From NCBI GenBank assembly GCA_020310875.1, contig CM035427.1, forward strand, positions 90,616,977 through 90,680,976: 64,000 nucleotides of DNA, given 5' to 3'. The notes below the pieces were generated by a model. It did no database searches. It saw only the letters and a program-made list of their open reading frames with translations, and was not told the origin of the DNA. Source of the DNA: Ceratopteris richardii. Its lineage: Eukaryota > Streptophyta > Polypodiopsida > Polypodiales > Pteridaceae. Positions 32,620 through 42,139 of this stretch are shown here, in pieces. Both the position numbers and the translations under genes were made by a program. How positions within the stretch are numbered: position 1 is the stretch's first letter; every line of letters begins with the position of its first letter.

Positions 32620-35600
32620 TATACTCTTCATATGGATAAAATTCCTGAACTTATTTTGGGTCTCATCGAACTAAACGAATAATTCTCGAATTAATTCTCA
32701 CGAATTAATTCTCTTGTTTGTACTATGCCTACAAGTTTATAAAATTGGTCTTGGAAATGGGTAGAAAGGATCCCATTTTTAGGAAATGGTAGAAAATATG
32801 GTGAAAAAATAATATTACATATTATGGTAGAGCCGAATGAGAGCTATCCAACCATATATAATACTTGTGTGTTTGGCACCAAAACCATGGCCAAAATTAA
32901 AACCTAATTTTTGAGTTAAGGATGAAAAGCACTTCATAACATGAAAAACAAGTGTGACACATTAACCATCCTATTAGAACTTGAAAATAAGATCCAATGG
33001 TTTGTATTCATCCCATGTGGCACATAAAAAAGCATAGCTGTTATATTCTTGGGTTCAATGCAAAAACGGAAACCTTTATTAGGGGAATTCACCTCAGCTT
33101 TTTGTTTTATTCAGTATTGCTTATGTTCAAACTACTTGTCAACCTTGTAATGTTCCTTGGGGTTAGTCACCGAGTCATATTTGGGAGTTGGCGAAACATC
33201 TTGGTGGTCAGCCATTAAAAAAATCATAATTCAGTCATAATGATAATACGACACATGTACATTGTAGAGAGAATTCAACCAGAATTCATGTCTACTTAAC
33301 ATGTAAATTCAGCCATAATTCATGTCCATACATGTAAAAATCAGCAATACTTCATGTACAAATGACATGTGAAATTCAGCCATTATTCATATCCATACAA
33401 CATGTAGAATTCAGCAATAATTCATGTACAAATAACATGTAAAATTCAGCTATTATTCAGGTTTATATGACATGTAAAAGTCAGCCGTAATTTAAATTTG
33501 CTATTGTAGCCATTGTGAAGCTTTCCAAAGATTTTTATCCAAAAAATTAATGAAGCAACCAACCATATGAAAGCTCCATATGCATCAGCTTGTAGTTCAC
33601 TTATGTATGGAATGGATGTTACTAGGCCAGACATTACCCATGCAGTGGGAGTTGTAAGCCGCGTTATGGCTAAGCTTAGCAAAGCTCATTGGATGCAGTT
33701 AAATCTATCTTGGGGTATTTGAAAGGGACCAAAAGAAAGTGCCTATGATGAGGAAAGGGTCCATTGGAATTGAAAGGATTTTGTGATTCACTAATGGCAA
33801 GTGATGTGGACATTCATAAGTCTACAAGTGGTTATGTTCACACTCTTGCAGGAGGTCCTATTTCATGGTGATCCAGACTTCATAGAATAGTTGCACTTTG
33901 TACTACAGAGGCTGAGTATATTTCAGCCATAGAGGCTTCTAAAGAATCTATTTGGTTAGCACGTCTATGTAGTGAGTTTGATTTGCCTTATAAGGCACCT
34001 GTTCTTGGCTGTGACAGTCAGAGTGCCAGGTCTTGCAAAGAATGTCATGTCGCACGCTTGCACAAAGCATATTCATGTGAGATACCACTTCATCAGATAC
34101 GTATTAGAGGATGGCCTGATCACTTTGATCAAGGTCAATACCTCACATAATCGAGCGAAGTGCAGATGCTCTCATTACATCTCTGATCAAGGCACAATAT
34201 CAGCTATGTATAGAGATGGTGGGAGTTACTTAGCTTAAAGGAGTCTTCTTGGTTGTTGAAGGGGGAGATTGTTGGGGATAAAAGCCCTAAGGACTCTCCT
34301 TTTGAATATTTTGAGCTGTCGACCTGATAACGAGCTTTCCAAATATATCTTTGTTACATTTTTTGGCCCCCTAATTGGGCAGATATAGGCATTTAAGTGC
34401 TTTTTAAAGATTTATGGTCACTTTGGCCTATTCATATTTGGCCGAGTGACCGAAGTCTTCATTTTAATAGAACTAAAGTCCTATCTCACATTTCAAGGTA
34501 AGGACTTTTTGAAACTTTGCACATACTTCTTATTTTTCATCTTTTTCTTACTTTTTTTGCAAGCAGCAGCCTATCCCCTTGGTGTTTGGAGCAACCAAGC
34601 ACATCATCGAGTAGCTCTTCGTGGCTAATTTCAACCTCTAGCATTGTGTCTGCACTTGTTCAAGATTGTATTCTTCAGGTTTGGAGTCTCCAGCTGTACA
34701 CTGACTTTGTGATGTATTTGATGTATTCGAAATCCTGAGGATGTTTTTGAAGATATTGGTTACTGATATTTATTGCGATAAATTTGCTTATGGATAGAAA
34801 CTTTGCTGTGATATGATTGATTTATTGTGTATGGAAATTGTTGAGGTGGTTTGGTGGAGTGTGTAGGAGTCTTAATGAATGTCGTTGAGCATGTTTATCA
34901 GAATGCAGTATCATATGTTCCATCTTCTTGTTGTATAAATGTCGCTACAAACATGCAGGGTTCAATGCCTGGAATTAAGAGGGGGATTCCTGGTCTATAT
35001 AAATCTTTTCAAATCAGAGATAAGGATAGATGCTCGAGTAGTGGGTTCTTGGGTGAGCCTTCATGTTTCCTTCTGGAATGTGCATGATTTTTGTGATTCT
35101 TTGCTCTTTTATTATTTTTTAAAATTTTTATTTTTTTGAAATAGTGGTTCTGGTTGATGTTGGTGGTGGTGTTGTTTCAATACCATTGGGGTCTTTTGCC
35201 AGTATTTGCTGAGCATAGGAAAATTCTTTAAGTGAATTGTGTATGCTGCTTTTATTTCAGGACATTGATGCATTTCTTGAGGAGCTAGTCATCAGGAGGG
35301 AACTCGCAGACAATTTTTGCTACTACCAGCTGCATTATGACAGTCTTCAAGGAGCCTATGAGTGGGCTCGTAACACTCTTTTGGCGCATGCTTCTGATAA
35401 AAGGGAGCACATTTACTCGTGAGTGACAGCTAAGTTGGTCTTGGCATGGCATCAGCAAACCGCACAAAGTTCTATACCCAGTCAGAATACATCTGGAGAC
35501 TGGGATTCAAGATTTGAGAAGGCAAAAAGCATCATAATCTTGATTCTTCAGCTTCGCTATGTTTTTGAAACTGGTTTACTTCATCTGATTCATGATTATG

Positions 35601-36549
35601 ATCACATTTCTAGCACATCTTAAGCTATGTCCATTTGAAGCCATGATCTTGATTTTATTTGGTTGACTGTTGTTTTTAAACATTTCTGCAGGAAAGATGA
35701 GCTGGAGAAGGGGAAAACACATGATGAAGTAGGCGTTCTCTTATTTGAGCTTGCTTCGTGATTCAACTGCCTCATAATTCTTCCTTTCTACTTGGTATTT
35801 GCATGGAAAGTTGTGGAATGCTGCCCAACTGGAGATGGTGCACCTAGGGAAAATGCATGGATTTATGAGGTACTCTTGATTTCATTTGGTGGAATTCGCA
35901 CCAAGATTTGTTACAATAATGGACAGCTATGCAGTTTGATTCTTGTTAGTACTTTTCAAAAGGTGGAATGATTTTGTTTTGTACAGGATGTACTGGGCAA
36001 AAAAGATATTAGAATGGACAAGAGGACCAGAAGAGGCACTTACTATTTCAATATATCTGAATGACAAGGTTCTGATTGCAGAAATTATTTTGACTTAAAG
36101 ATTCATTTATGGTGGTTTTTTATTTATTTCATGGTTGGCTTTATCGAACCCCAATGTACAAGCTTGCTACTGCTACTGACCAAGTTTTTTAATTATTTGG
36201 AGTACCTTTAGTATGAACTTGATGGGAGAGATCCAAACGGTTATGTTGGTTGCATGTGGTCCATCTGTGGTATACATGATCAGGTCGTGGTGCTAATTTG
36301 CGGCTTTTCTACAGTCTGTCTATTCATTTGGAGGAGAAATTGACGTTGTTCCTGCTATCACAGGGGTGGCAGGAGCGTCCTGTGTTTGGGAAGATCCGGT
36401 ACATGAATTACAATGGATGTAAGAGGAAGTTCAATGTGGATGGCTACATTCAATATGTGAAGCGTGCTCTTTTTGAACTAAAGAAGGCAGCCAAGAATCC
36501 ATCAGAGATTCCTCCATCCAAGACACCTGCAAAAAAGGATGCACTTTAG
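17288..36549 (+). CDS. PHR1: Class II CPD photolyase, nine exons, about 541 aa
   Basis: Deoxyribodipyrimidine photolyase, which uses blue/UV-A light and FAD to split UV-induced cyclobutane pyrimidine dimers (UVR2/PHR1 in Arabidopsis). Exons: 17288-17734, 30441-30784, 30857-31097, 35261-35418, 35692-35728, 35811-35869, 35987-36068, 36212-36283, 36364-36549. All introns are GT-AG and all junctions keep frame; total 1,626 nt. Diagnostic stretches are [117 protein letters not shown] and [13 protein letters not shown], covering the flavin-binding helical domain. The family is usually about 490-500 aa; here the basic N-terminal extension with KKPK (possible nuclear signal) is longer. Introns 1 and 3 are swollen by retrotransposons. 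No disabling change seen. Confidence 0.95.
17735..18500. other. Photolyase intron 1, first part
   Basis: Ordinary intron sequence from the exon 1 donor to the gypsy insertion site. It starts with a TC-repeat (about 17738-17755). No gene or element seen. Confidence 0.6.
18501..18767 (-). repeat. 3' LTR of intron-1 gypsy element
   Basis: TGTTAAATCCCTGAGATCCC ... CTCCATATGACA. Same as 24666-24932 base for base as far as I can read. Confidence 0.95.
18917..20485 (-). pseudogene. Gypsy integrase with chromodomain (522-codon open frame)
   Basis: Begins at the end of RNase H (ADSLSRMP). It then has the zinc-binding HHCC domain ([16 protein letters not shown] ... KCNKCQVNK), the catalytic core ([54 protein letters not shown] with D-D-E) and the GPF/Y module ([31 protein letters not shown]). 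It ends with a chromodomain ([32 protein letters not shown]). A chromodomain can tether the integrase to marked chromatin. The frame is intact over this stretch, but the pol is broken upstream by the TGA at 20588. Confidence 0.92.
20486..20590 (-). pseudogene. Gypsy RNase H C-terminal part with in-frame TGA
   Basis: Minus strand continues from DQESIK through TGA (20588-20590) to [40 protein letters not shown] in the same frame. Only this one stop separates RT/RNase H from integrase. Confidence 0.88.
20588..21640 (-). pseudogene. Gypsy reverse transcriptase and RNase H N-terminal part
   Basis: Encodes [66 protein letters not shown], the catalytic FLDDILIYS box, and the RNase H start [15 protein letters not shown] and [15 protein letters not shown]. 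The true frame extends rightwards to about 21775 ([17 protein letters not shown]) before meeting the frameshift with gag-protease. Confidence 0.93.
21721..23718 (-). pseudogene. Gypsy gag and protease (665-codon open frame)
   Basis: Starts at 23718 ([15 protein letters not shown]), with an acidic, coiled-coil-like N-terminus, the retrotransposon gag core ([59 protein letters not shown]), and a proper zinc knuckle [14 protein letters not shown]. The retropepsin region follows ([30 protein letters not shown]). The active-site loop is DDSA where DSGA or DDGA is usual, so activity is doubtful. A one-base loss near 21775 puts the start of RT in another frame. Confidence 0.9.
23719..24646 (-). other. 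Untranslated leader of the gypsy element
   Basis: About 930 bases between gag start and primer site with no open frame of note. GC-rich near 24510-24650. Confidence 0.6.
24647..24662 (-). other. Primer-binding site of the gypsy element
   Basis: Minus strand TGGTATCCGAGCCAGG, close to the plant tRNA-Met primer site with one change (A to C at the eighth base), three bases inside the 5' LTR. Confidence 0.75.
24666..24932 (-). repeat. 5' LTR of intron-1 gypsy element
   Basis: 267 bp, apparently identical to 18501-18767. It is followed by AGTGC, the second copy of the target-site duplication. Confidence 0.95.
24933..25869. other. Photolyase intron 1, middle part
   Basis: AT-rich intron DNA. The 126-codon + frame at 25401-25781 is hydrophobic, pyrimidine-rich and matches nothing I recognise; I do not call it a gene. 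Confidence 0.5.
25870..26190 (-). pseudogene. Copia gag (UBN2-type) fragment
   Basis: Minus strand reads [28 protein letters not shown], then [20 protein letters not shown] and LTALPNS, the pattern of copia gag UBN2 domains (tryptophan-containing segment, Leu-rich repeat-like middle, ending in LL.SLP.S). Only about 100 codons remain and no LTR is linked to it. It differs from copies A/B/C. Confidence 0.6.
26275..26465 (-). repeat. Partial 3' LTR of copia copy B
   Basis: Matches the 5477-5706 LTR from GGAAGCACGAGGACAACACA to GAAATATATCAACA. The TGTTGGAGTT end is replaced by unrelated sequence, and AAGCTAGG has lost several bases before AAAAAAGTGCC. Confidence 0.85.
26539..27334 (-). pseudogene. 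Copia copy B: RT C-terminus and RNase H remnants
   Basis: From right to left: [66 protein letters not shown], then RNase H pieces [19 protein letters not shown] and [20 protein letters not shown] in different frames. A 20-base duplication (26942-26980) and a deletion in the SSCEAEY region disrupt it. Confidence 0.8.
27318..27938 (-). pseudogene. Copia copy B: reverse transcriptase N-terminal part
   Basis: Reads [20 protein letters not shown] (the WVYK motif is doubled), [37 protein letters not shown] and [16 protein letters not shown]. The YVDD region is out of frame after a duplication near 27435-27486. Confidence 0.82.
27976..29020 (-). pseudogene. Copia copy B: integrase C-terminal half and linker
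   Basis: Contains the linker ([40 protein letters not shown] at 28434-27976) and integrase scraps ([11 protein letters not shown] near 28806, [19 protein letters not shown] near 28990). Multiple frame breaks. Confidence 0.75.
29945..29981. repeat. Perfect 16-bp inverted repeat, 5-nt loop
   Basis: CATTGGATGGATTGGA, loop AAGTC, then the exact reverse complement TCCAATCCATCCAATG. It lies about 460 bases before photolyase exon 2. Confidence 0.95.
30158..30180. repeat. C23 homopolymer followed by A-rich tract
   Basis: 23 consecutive C residues followed by seven A residues and more A-runs. This run makes shadow open frames on both strands (Pro/Gly runs), which are not genes. Confidence 0.95.
30441..30784 (+). 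CDS. PHR1: Photolyase exon 2
   Basis: Acceptor TTTTTGTAG|GGC at 30440. Encodes [17 protein letters not shown] through [28 protein letters not shown] and [15 protein letters not shown] to [11 protein letters not shown]. The donor AA|GTCAGT at 30785 was picked because it joins in frame to exon 3 as TKKGAEVPE, matching the family. Confidence 0.92.
30857..31097 (+). CDS. PHR1: Photolyase exon 3
   Basis: Acceptor GCTAG|GAAGGG. Encodes [57 protein letters not shown] and ends RRSYTK at AAG|GTATGT, phase 0. Intron 2 is only 72 bases. Confidence 0.93.
31098..32490. other. Photolyase intron 3, first part
   Basis: AT-rich intron with a GT-rich tract (about 31735-31920). No gene or element recognised. 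Confidence 0.5.
32494..32612. repeat. (CA)n then (TA)n microsatellite
   Basis: An ACACAC/ATACAT start followed by an almost pure TA run of about 85 bases (to 32610), then ACACAC. Open frames here are repeat artefacts. Confidence 0.97.
33230..33495. repeat. Degenerate minisatellite, about 35-bp units
   Basis: Recurring AACATGTAAAATTCAGCCAT followed by AATTCATGTCCAT-like sequence, seven or eight imperfect copies. Units vary too much for a CRISPR-type array and there are no unique spacers. Confidence 0.8.
33550..34269 (+). pseudogene. Copia RT/RNase H 3' fragment in photolyase intron 3
   Basis: Plus strand reads [39 protein letters not shown], then [36 protein letters not shown] and further RNase H debris with stops. 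A purine tract GAAGGGGGAGATT ends at 34269 and is followed by TGTTGGGG, the start of a 3' LTR. It is a different copia lineage from A/B/C. Confidence 0.82.
34270..34850 (+). repeat. Probable 3' LTR following the copia fragment
   Basis: Starts TGTTGGGGATAAAAGCCC immediately after the polypurine tract. The 3' boundary is not visible because no second LTR is in the window, so the end coordinate is only a guess. Confidence 0.45.
34851..35260. other. Photolyase intron 3, last part
   Basis: Intron sequence up to the exon 4 acceptor. A T-rich stretch near 35100-35135 precedes the splice site. No gene seen. Confidence 0.5.
35261..35418 (+). CDS. PHR1: Photolyase exon 4
   Basis: Acceptor TTTATTTCAG|GAC. 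Encodes [40 protein letters not shown] and [10 protein letters not shown], the highly conserved flavin-pocket region. Donor TC|GTGAGT at 35419. Confidence 0.95.
35692..35728 (+). CDS. PHR1: Photolyase exon 5 (37 bp micro-exon)
   Basis: Very short exon, GAAAGATGAGCTGGAG onward, encoding [12 protein letters not shown] between acceptor TTCTGCAG and donor GAA|GTAGGC. It restores the EQLEK.KTHDPLW-type segment of the family; the usual Pro is Glu here. Confidence 0.85.
35811..35869 (+). CDS. PHR1: Photolyase exon 6
   Basis: Encodes [19 protein letters not shown]; acceptor GGAAAG at 35810, donor ATGAG|GTACTC at 35870, with an Arg codon split across the next junction. Confidence 0.9.
35987..36068 (+). 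CDS. PHR1: Photolyase exon 7
   Basis: Acceptor TTTGTACAG|GATG. Encodes [20 protein letters not shown] and SIYLNDK, donor AAG|GTTCTG. Confidence 0.93.
36212..36283 (+). CDS. PHR1: Photolyase exon 8
   Basis: Acceptor CCTTTAG|TAT. Encodes [20 protein letters not shown] then IHDQ, donor CAG|GTCGTG. 72 bases, phase 0 at both ends. Confidence 0.93.
36364..36549 (+). CDS. PHR1: Photolyase exon 9 and stop
   Basis: Acceptor ATCACAG|GGG. Encodes [35 protein letters not shown] and a Lys/Pro-rich tail ending in TPAKKDAL and TAG at 36547-36549. Confidence 0.93.
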   Translation, partial: GWQERPVFGKIRYMNYNGCKRKFNVDGYIQYVKRALFELKKAAKNPSEIPPSKTPAKKDAL

Positions 36550-37934
36550 TGGAAGTATTAAATTGTTCCATGCATCTGCAGCTGAAGTTGTAAAATATTG
36601 CATTTCTTTGGTACTAACAAGGCTGGCTAGATTGATACCATTATAATTCTCTTCAGTTTTCAATGTGGATTATGGATGTATTCTTTGCCTCAATTAATCA
36701 TGCTGATATAATGCACGTGTTCTACAAATATCAATACCTAGGATAGTGTGATTATGTGATTTGCAATCATATTGATAAGCTAGACATAGCAATTGCAACT
36801 CCTAACTGTATGACCTGTTCATTCTAAAGGCAAATGGAACATTTGACTCCACTGCACTTTATGAAAAAGAACTCTTTGTGAGTATTGTAGTCTCTGTAAA
36901 ATGAACTTGATTATCATCTTTTTAACAACTATGCAAATTTTTATATAGGCTTTTTGAATGTCTTACAGGAGAAACTTGCACAGACTCTACCTTGGGCTAA
37001 AGATGGTCAGGGTGAGAAACCATCCACAAACAGACCTAGTAGTTGAGGCCTTGGGAGTGCTGTATGGAAACACAATTTATGGAAGACAATCATAATAGGA
37101 AAATTCTGTGCTGGGATTCAGAATTACAATATATTCGCAAGTTTGAAGCTGTAATCCTTCTGTGGATGGTTCCAAAATGACATGCTTGGTAATGCTTCCA
37201 ACATGGTGATTAACATTCTACAAAAGCAACTTGTAAGCTTATAACCAACTTTTTTTAGTGCATGAATATAGGACTTGTGCAATGGTTATATGTGTGACTG
37301 AACTGAATGATGGCTCTTCACTATCATAGGAAGGAATGCGAGATTTTGATTATCATATGAATTGGATAGCAACAGTACTAAGTGCACGATGTCATGTGCT
37401 TATTCCTGGCAATGTGCTAACAAAAAGTAAATTGATGTATTACTTAATCTATCATGTCAGATATAGAATTGGGATAGGGATGTCATTTTGCTGCTACGTG
37501 GTATTTGTATCAGAAGTAGAATTGTGCTTGGGCCTTGGTAGGATTCATGATAAGAACCAATGGATAAAAAAGAGGAAGTTCGATTTTACAATCTACATCT
37601 CCCAGGGCTTGAATTAATTGCAAGGTCGAGGTGAGACTCTACAATGAAGGGCATAGTACCCATGTGCCCCCCGAATTCCACACAAGTAGGGGTAGAACTT
37701 CTAGTAGCACATACTTGGAATGAATAGAGCCCGAAGGCTTGCTAAGGATAGGAACTCAGAAAGGAAGGCCCTATGGCTAGACAAGGAAACTAACTTGAAC
37801 TGAGTTAAGGGCTCTTACAGCAAACATGGACCTTGCTAGGATTGACAGTGTCCCTAAGAATGCCAGAAGACCAACATGAGTCGTCCTTGAAGGGCACCTT
37901 TTCATCTCAGCACAAGGATGAGATATGTCTTGCT
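36550..37934. other. Photolyase 3' flank, no gene recognised
   Basis: Presumably begins with the photolyase 3' untranslated region. Open frames such as 37336-37617 (+) encode nothing I recognise. Confidence 0.45.
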
Positions 37935-38032
37935 AGTGCAGCCCCATGGGGATTGAACACTCACCCCACCCACCCACCCACCCACAAGAGGTGAACAACC
38001 CAACCACGTTAGCTGTGCTGCTGGACAAGAAC
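37935..38032 (-). repeat. Possible SINE-like fragment with (CCCA)n
   Basis: Minus strand has GTGTTCAATCCCC (B-box-like) preceded by a GGGT-repeat (about 37965-37984) and CACAGCTAACGTGGTTGGG (weak A-box-like). Suggestive only. Confidence 0.3.
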
Positions 38033-38661
38033 CAATGTGAAAGCATTTGAGCACTTAACGAAGATCTATTGCAAATGGGCATGCACAAAAAAGTTCCCTT
38101 TGGACCACCAAAACATCTCCTACCCTCTTGGTTACAATATTGGAGAAAACTGAAGGGCTGACCATTAGTGTAAGATTGATCCTCTATTTGTATTCCAAAT
38201 TTGACATCATTTATGGACATGGTAGTTTTCATCCGATGGATGAATTAACTCGTCCGGCGATGTCCGTTACATCCTGTCCGGGGGTTTATTCAATTCGTCC
38301 GATGGAGAATTTAACACTTTGTCCCGACGTCCAGTCAAATGTGGCATCAAAATTTGCGTTATTCTTTTTATGTATTAGATTTGAAACCTGGAAATCGATT
38401 GCATTTTAACTTTAGTCTTTTCCAGAGAGCATGCATTTCACCCATGTAAGTGAAATGTTAGAACTTAGAACTTTGCCAGGAGTTTCGCTTTGCTGGGAGT
38501 TTCGCGTGCGCATACTGTTGCCACTCGGGAGTTGCTCATTGACGGTTGGAGTAAGCATTGAGGACGATTGTTCGGCTTCGACTTCGAGCTTGGACCTTAC
38601 CTACAGGTTGCGCCCGCCGACAGGTGCCTCACTTTCACTACGTTAAGGCTTAACTATTATC

Positions 38662-38865
38662 CATGGCCTATTTATAGTGATAGTCTAGACTCTATAGACT
38701 ATAGTTGACCTTGATCATGCATGATGCCACATGGACATTAACATGCATAATGCTGTATTACCTCATGGTCTATTTATAGTGATAGTCTAGACTCTATAGA
38801 CTATAGTTGACCTTGATCATGCATGATGCCACATGGACATTAACATGCATAATGTTGTATTACCT
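38662..38865. repeat. 102-bp tandem duplication
   Basis: Two consecutive units (38662-38763, 38764-38865), nearly identical, each starting CATGGYCTATTTATAGTG and containing the near-palindrome TAGTCTAGACTCTATAGACT. Confidence 0.92.
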
Positions 38866-39434
38866 ATAGGCTATATAGGATGCATAATGCACAATGCACA
38901 TAATATTATATACACAGATGCATTATGCACATAGAGCTCAGGTTGTGGCTTATATAATTGTAGCTTATACATAATTATTTAATATTGATGCACATTGCAC
39001 AATGACATGATGTTAAATACATATAGGGATTAGCCTTTAAGGCTTAGGCCCTAGTCCCTAGGTTATAGGCCATAACATATAGGTTATAGCTTAGGAGGTT
39101 AGGCGCTATTATCTATAGACTATAAAGTCTAGATAATGCATAATGCATTATCCACAATGCACGTAGAGCCTAGGTTGTAGACGATAGCCTATACTGAGGC
39201 TATACATAAATGATAGTTATTAATACACAATGCACATAGATGATAGGGCCTAGAGGTTAGAGCCTAGGATATAGTCTATAGCCTTTAGTTTTGAGTCTTG
39301 ACTCCTATAGGTGATCATTGATGCATGATGCATATGCTATATAGATGAGATATAGTTTAAATTTGAAGACAATGTTCTAACTTTCTAAATTTTATGTTTT
39401 ATCTTTCTTTTTTTATAGGGGTAATTCAGATTCA
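38866..39434. repeat. Cryptically repetitive region
   Basis: Words such as GCATAATGCACA, TATAGGCTATA, GGCCTAG and ATAGCCTAT recur in both orientations across about 500 bases, continuing the style of the 102-bp duplication. No coding signal. Confidence 0.55.
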
Positions 39435-41330
39435 AGGCTTAAAGCATTCAAAATGCCTCCCTCTCTTCATGAAGCTTTTGACAAGCATTCTCGTTATTAT
39501 GAGAGAGTAAAATCAAAGTGCAATGTTGACAAATGGTCTTGCAAATATTGTCCAAAGAGTATGATCTCTTCGTCAACTTGTCTCATGATTCACTTGACCA
39601 AGGGGGGAGAATAAGGGTATCCATACATAGGGATATTGGATGATATTTTTGAAGATTGCAAAAGAAAAATCTTCCCTTAAAAACTCGCAAAGCATCTTAC
39701 AAAAGGGTTCAACAAGTAGTACCACTTGATATGGATTTGACCGATTTGGATGTCAATCAGTCAGGTAATATCTCACAACTCATGTTCAATCAAACACATT
39801 CAATGCAAGCGCAATAGCTGCATTGAAAACATTGGGATCTCCTTCTCTCAAGAAAACAAAATAAGCCTCTCTTTCTCATATGGTAGGATCAAATTCGGGT
39901 CCACTCTTTCAAGGAATGCGAAAATAGAAATTGCACATAACGTAATAGAGTGCAATTTTTCTTTTAATATTCTATGCACTGAAAGATGGAAGAGGATGGT
40001 AAAAGCTATTCCTTCTATTGGTCCGTCAAAGGGATGGATGGGAGTTAGTTACAATGATAAGAGGACCAAAAAATTAGATGAAGAAATTGCAAGGATCAAC
40101 AAAAGTCTTGAACTGGTACGAGATGGATAGGTAAAGTATGCAAGCTCCATTATTTCATATGGATGAAATAATAAAAAAAAGAGGAATTATTAACATACTT
40201 ATCTCTTGTCCTCTTGGTACATATTTTTGTGAGCGATTGACACGGATACAAGAGGCAAAAAAGTGACTTTAGTATTTATATATCGCCACATAAAGGCGAC
40301 AATAGAAGAGGTAATTCATTATAAGTAATTCTTTAAAGTTCACATATAAAGATTTAGTTTTCAATCCCTTGTCATTTTTTTCTCATATGTAGGTTGGACC
40401 TAATAATATTATCTAAGTTATAACAGATAATATAAGTAATTGTAGGAGCATGGCATAAGCTTGAAGAGGATTATCTATCCATTGTATGGGCATCTTGTGC
40501 AATATTGCCTTGATCTTCTCATGAAAGACATATGATCTCTTTCTTGGGTAACAAGTACTCTAACTGAAGCTCTTTCTATTGTCAATTTTATCAACGCAAA
40601 AGTGAGTGTCCTTGCTATATATCACACCTATTCAGACTCAGAATTATTGAAGCCATCATCAACACGATTTGCGTACACGTGGATCGTTCTTGAGAGGCTT
40701 GTTGATGTCCAAAATAAAGTACAAAAAACAATGATGTCGGATGAATTCAAAGAATGTTTAGAAGTTGAAAATAGTGAGTCAAAACAAGGGGCTAAAACCA
40801 TTAAAAAACTCACTCTTAAAGAAAATTTTTAGGTAGCTATAAAAAGTTTAGTAGTAGTTATACTACCTATCTACAAGGTGCTTTGCATATGGATATGGAA
40901 GGCTCTACAATGGGTGTTCTTTATTATTTTTATAGAAGATGAATTCAAAGAAATTGAAAAATCTATCATTCTTGATGGTGCATATGATGGCACAAGTATG
41001 TATTCATTTTTTAAATTTCATTTAAAGCTTTATTTTATATATAAAATTAGTTCATAAATCATGTAATATATTTTATATTTTAACAGATTTTTATAGAGCT
41101 GTATCAGAAGATACACTAAACCAAGATGATTTTCTCTTTTTGTTTAAAAAGGGATAGGATTCCATGAAGAGATCAATTCACCATATTATTGCACTCTTGC
41201 ATCTAGCTTATAAGAAGCCAGACGTTTTTGCAAATCAAGAATTGAAAGAGCAAATGTTTTATTTTCTTCCAAAAATATTTTTGAAAGAGCATCATGGTGT
41301 TCTCTAATAATTAATCAATTATAGGGATCA
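39435..41330 (+). pseudogene. Decayed hAT-superfamily transposase
   Basis: Pieces in order on the + strand: a BED-type zinc finger near 39520-39600 (WSCKYCPK ... MIHLTKGG); the segment MVKAIPSIGPSKGWMGVSYN, LDEEIARINKSL near 39995-40110; the DUF659-like RGIINILISCPLGTYF near 40190-40240; and LAIYHTYSDSELLKPSSTRF, AYTWIVLERLVDVQNKVQ at 40611-40720, as in plant hAT proteins. Later scraps reach about 41330 (ALLHLAYKKPDVFANQEL). Stops and frameshifts separate all pieces. Terminal inverted repeats and an 8-bp target duplication were not found. Confidence 0.7.
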
Positions 41331-42139
41331 AAGAGTTTTCACATTCTCTTATATTATATGTTGGAAGAGAGACTTATTGGTTAAGGCTTTATTTTGGTAG
41401 GAAATCTTTGGATTTTGATTATTTTCTCTTCAAAAATATAGCTCGTAGAATTGTTAGTTCGCTTTCAAAATTTTTATTGACTTATTTATGAAATTTTTAA
41501 TATTTCTCCCTTCCTAATGAGTCATGAATCTTTTGTTCTCTTACGTGTAGGATTGTTCATCGAGGGATATGAATGAAATTGGTTAGGATATACAAAGATA
41601 TGCTTTCCATAAAGCAAGTGGAATGACTTGTCTATTGTCGTTCTAACTTTTGTATGTTATGATGTATGCATGAAATGTCGATCGCAAGACAAGTAAAAAT
41701 GCATATTTTACATAAATATGTTTTACTTATGTTTTTATTATTTAAGGTTCATTAATTTTTAAATTAAAGAATCATAAATCATGTCTTTTTTCTAATTTGG
41801 CTCAATGTGTATGATTTAAAGCTCTCACTTGAGAACTTAAAAAGTCTCAACAAAGAGGTCAATCATGAATAAAAGAAAATTTTTCGTGATCTATTCTTAG
41901 AGCTTGAGGAAATCGGTCATCAACTCTTTTGTATATATTCACGCAACATTATGCATGGAAGTTAGGAAAGATTCATCGTACATAGAGATAGAAGACTTTA
42001 CTTCAAATAGGTATTCTATGACTATGACATATGTGCAATAAGGCTTGGGAAGTGGCTCTCTTGTGATATCAACCATGGAAAATATGGAAGTTCATTTGTC
42101 TACTTGGAGATCTTAGAGAGCATAAATATGATGATGAAG
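41331..42139. other. Unassigned AT-rich sequence
   Basis: May include the end of the hAT element. Nothing else recognised before the copia LTR at 42140. Confidence 0.4.

Noticed and set aside
32473..32682. Open frames over the TA tract in intron 3
   Set aside because: Same artefact as at 57454.
33230..33495. CRISPR-like look of regularly spaced repeats
   Set aside because: Units are degenerate and contiguous with no distinct unique spacers, the context is a plant intron, and there are no cas genes.
37336..37617. 93-codon + frame downstream of photolyase
   Set aside because: No recognised motif, composition like flanking non-coding DNA, and no sign of splicing to neighbours.
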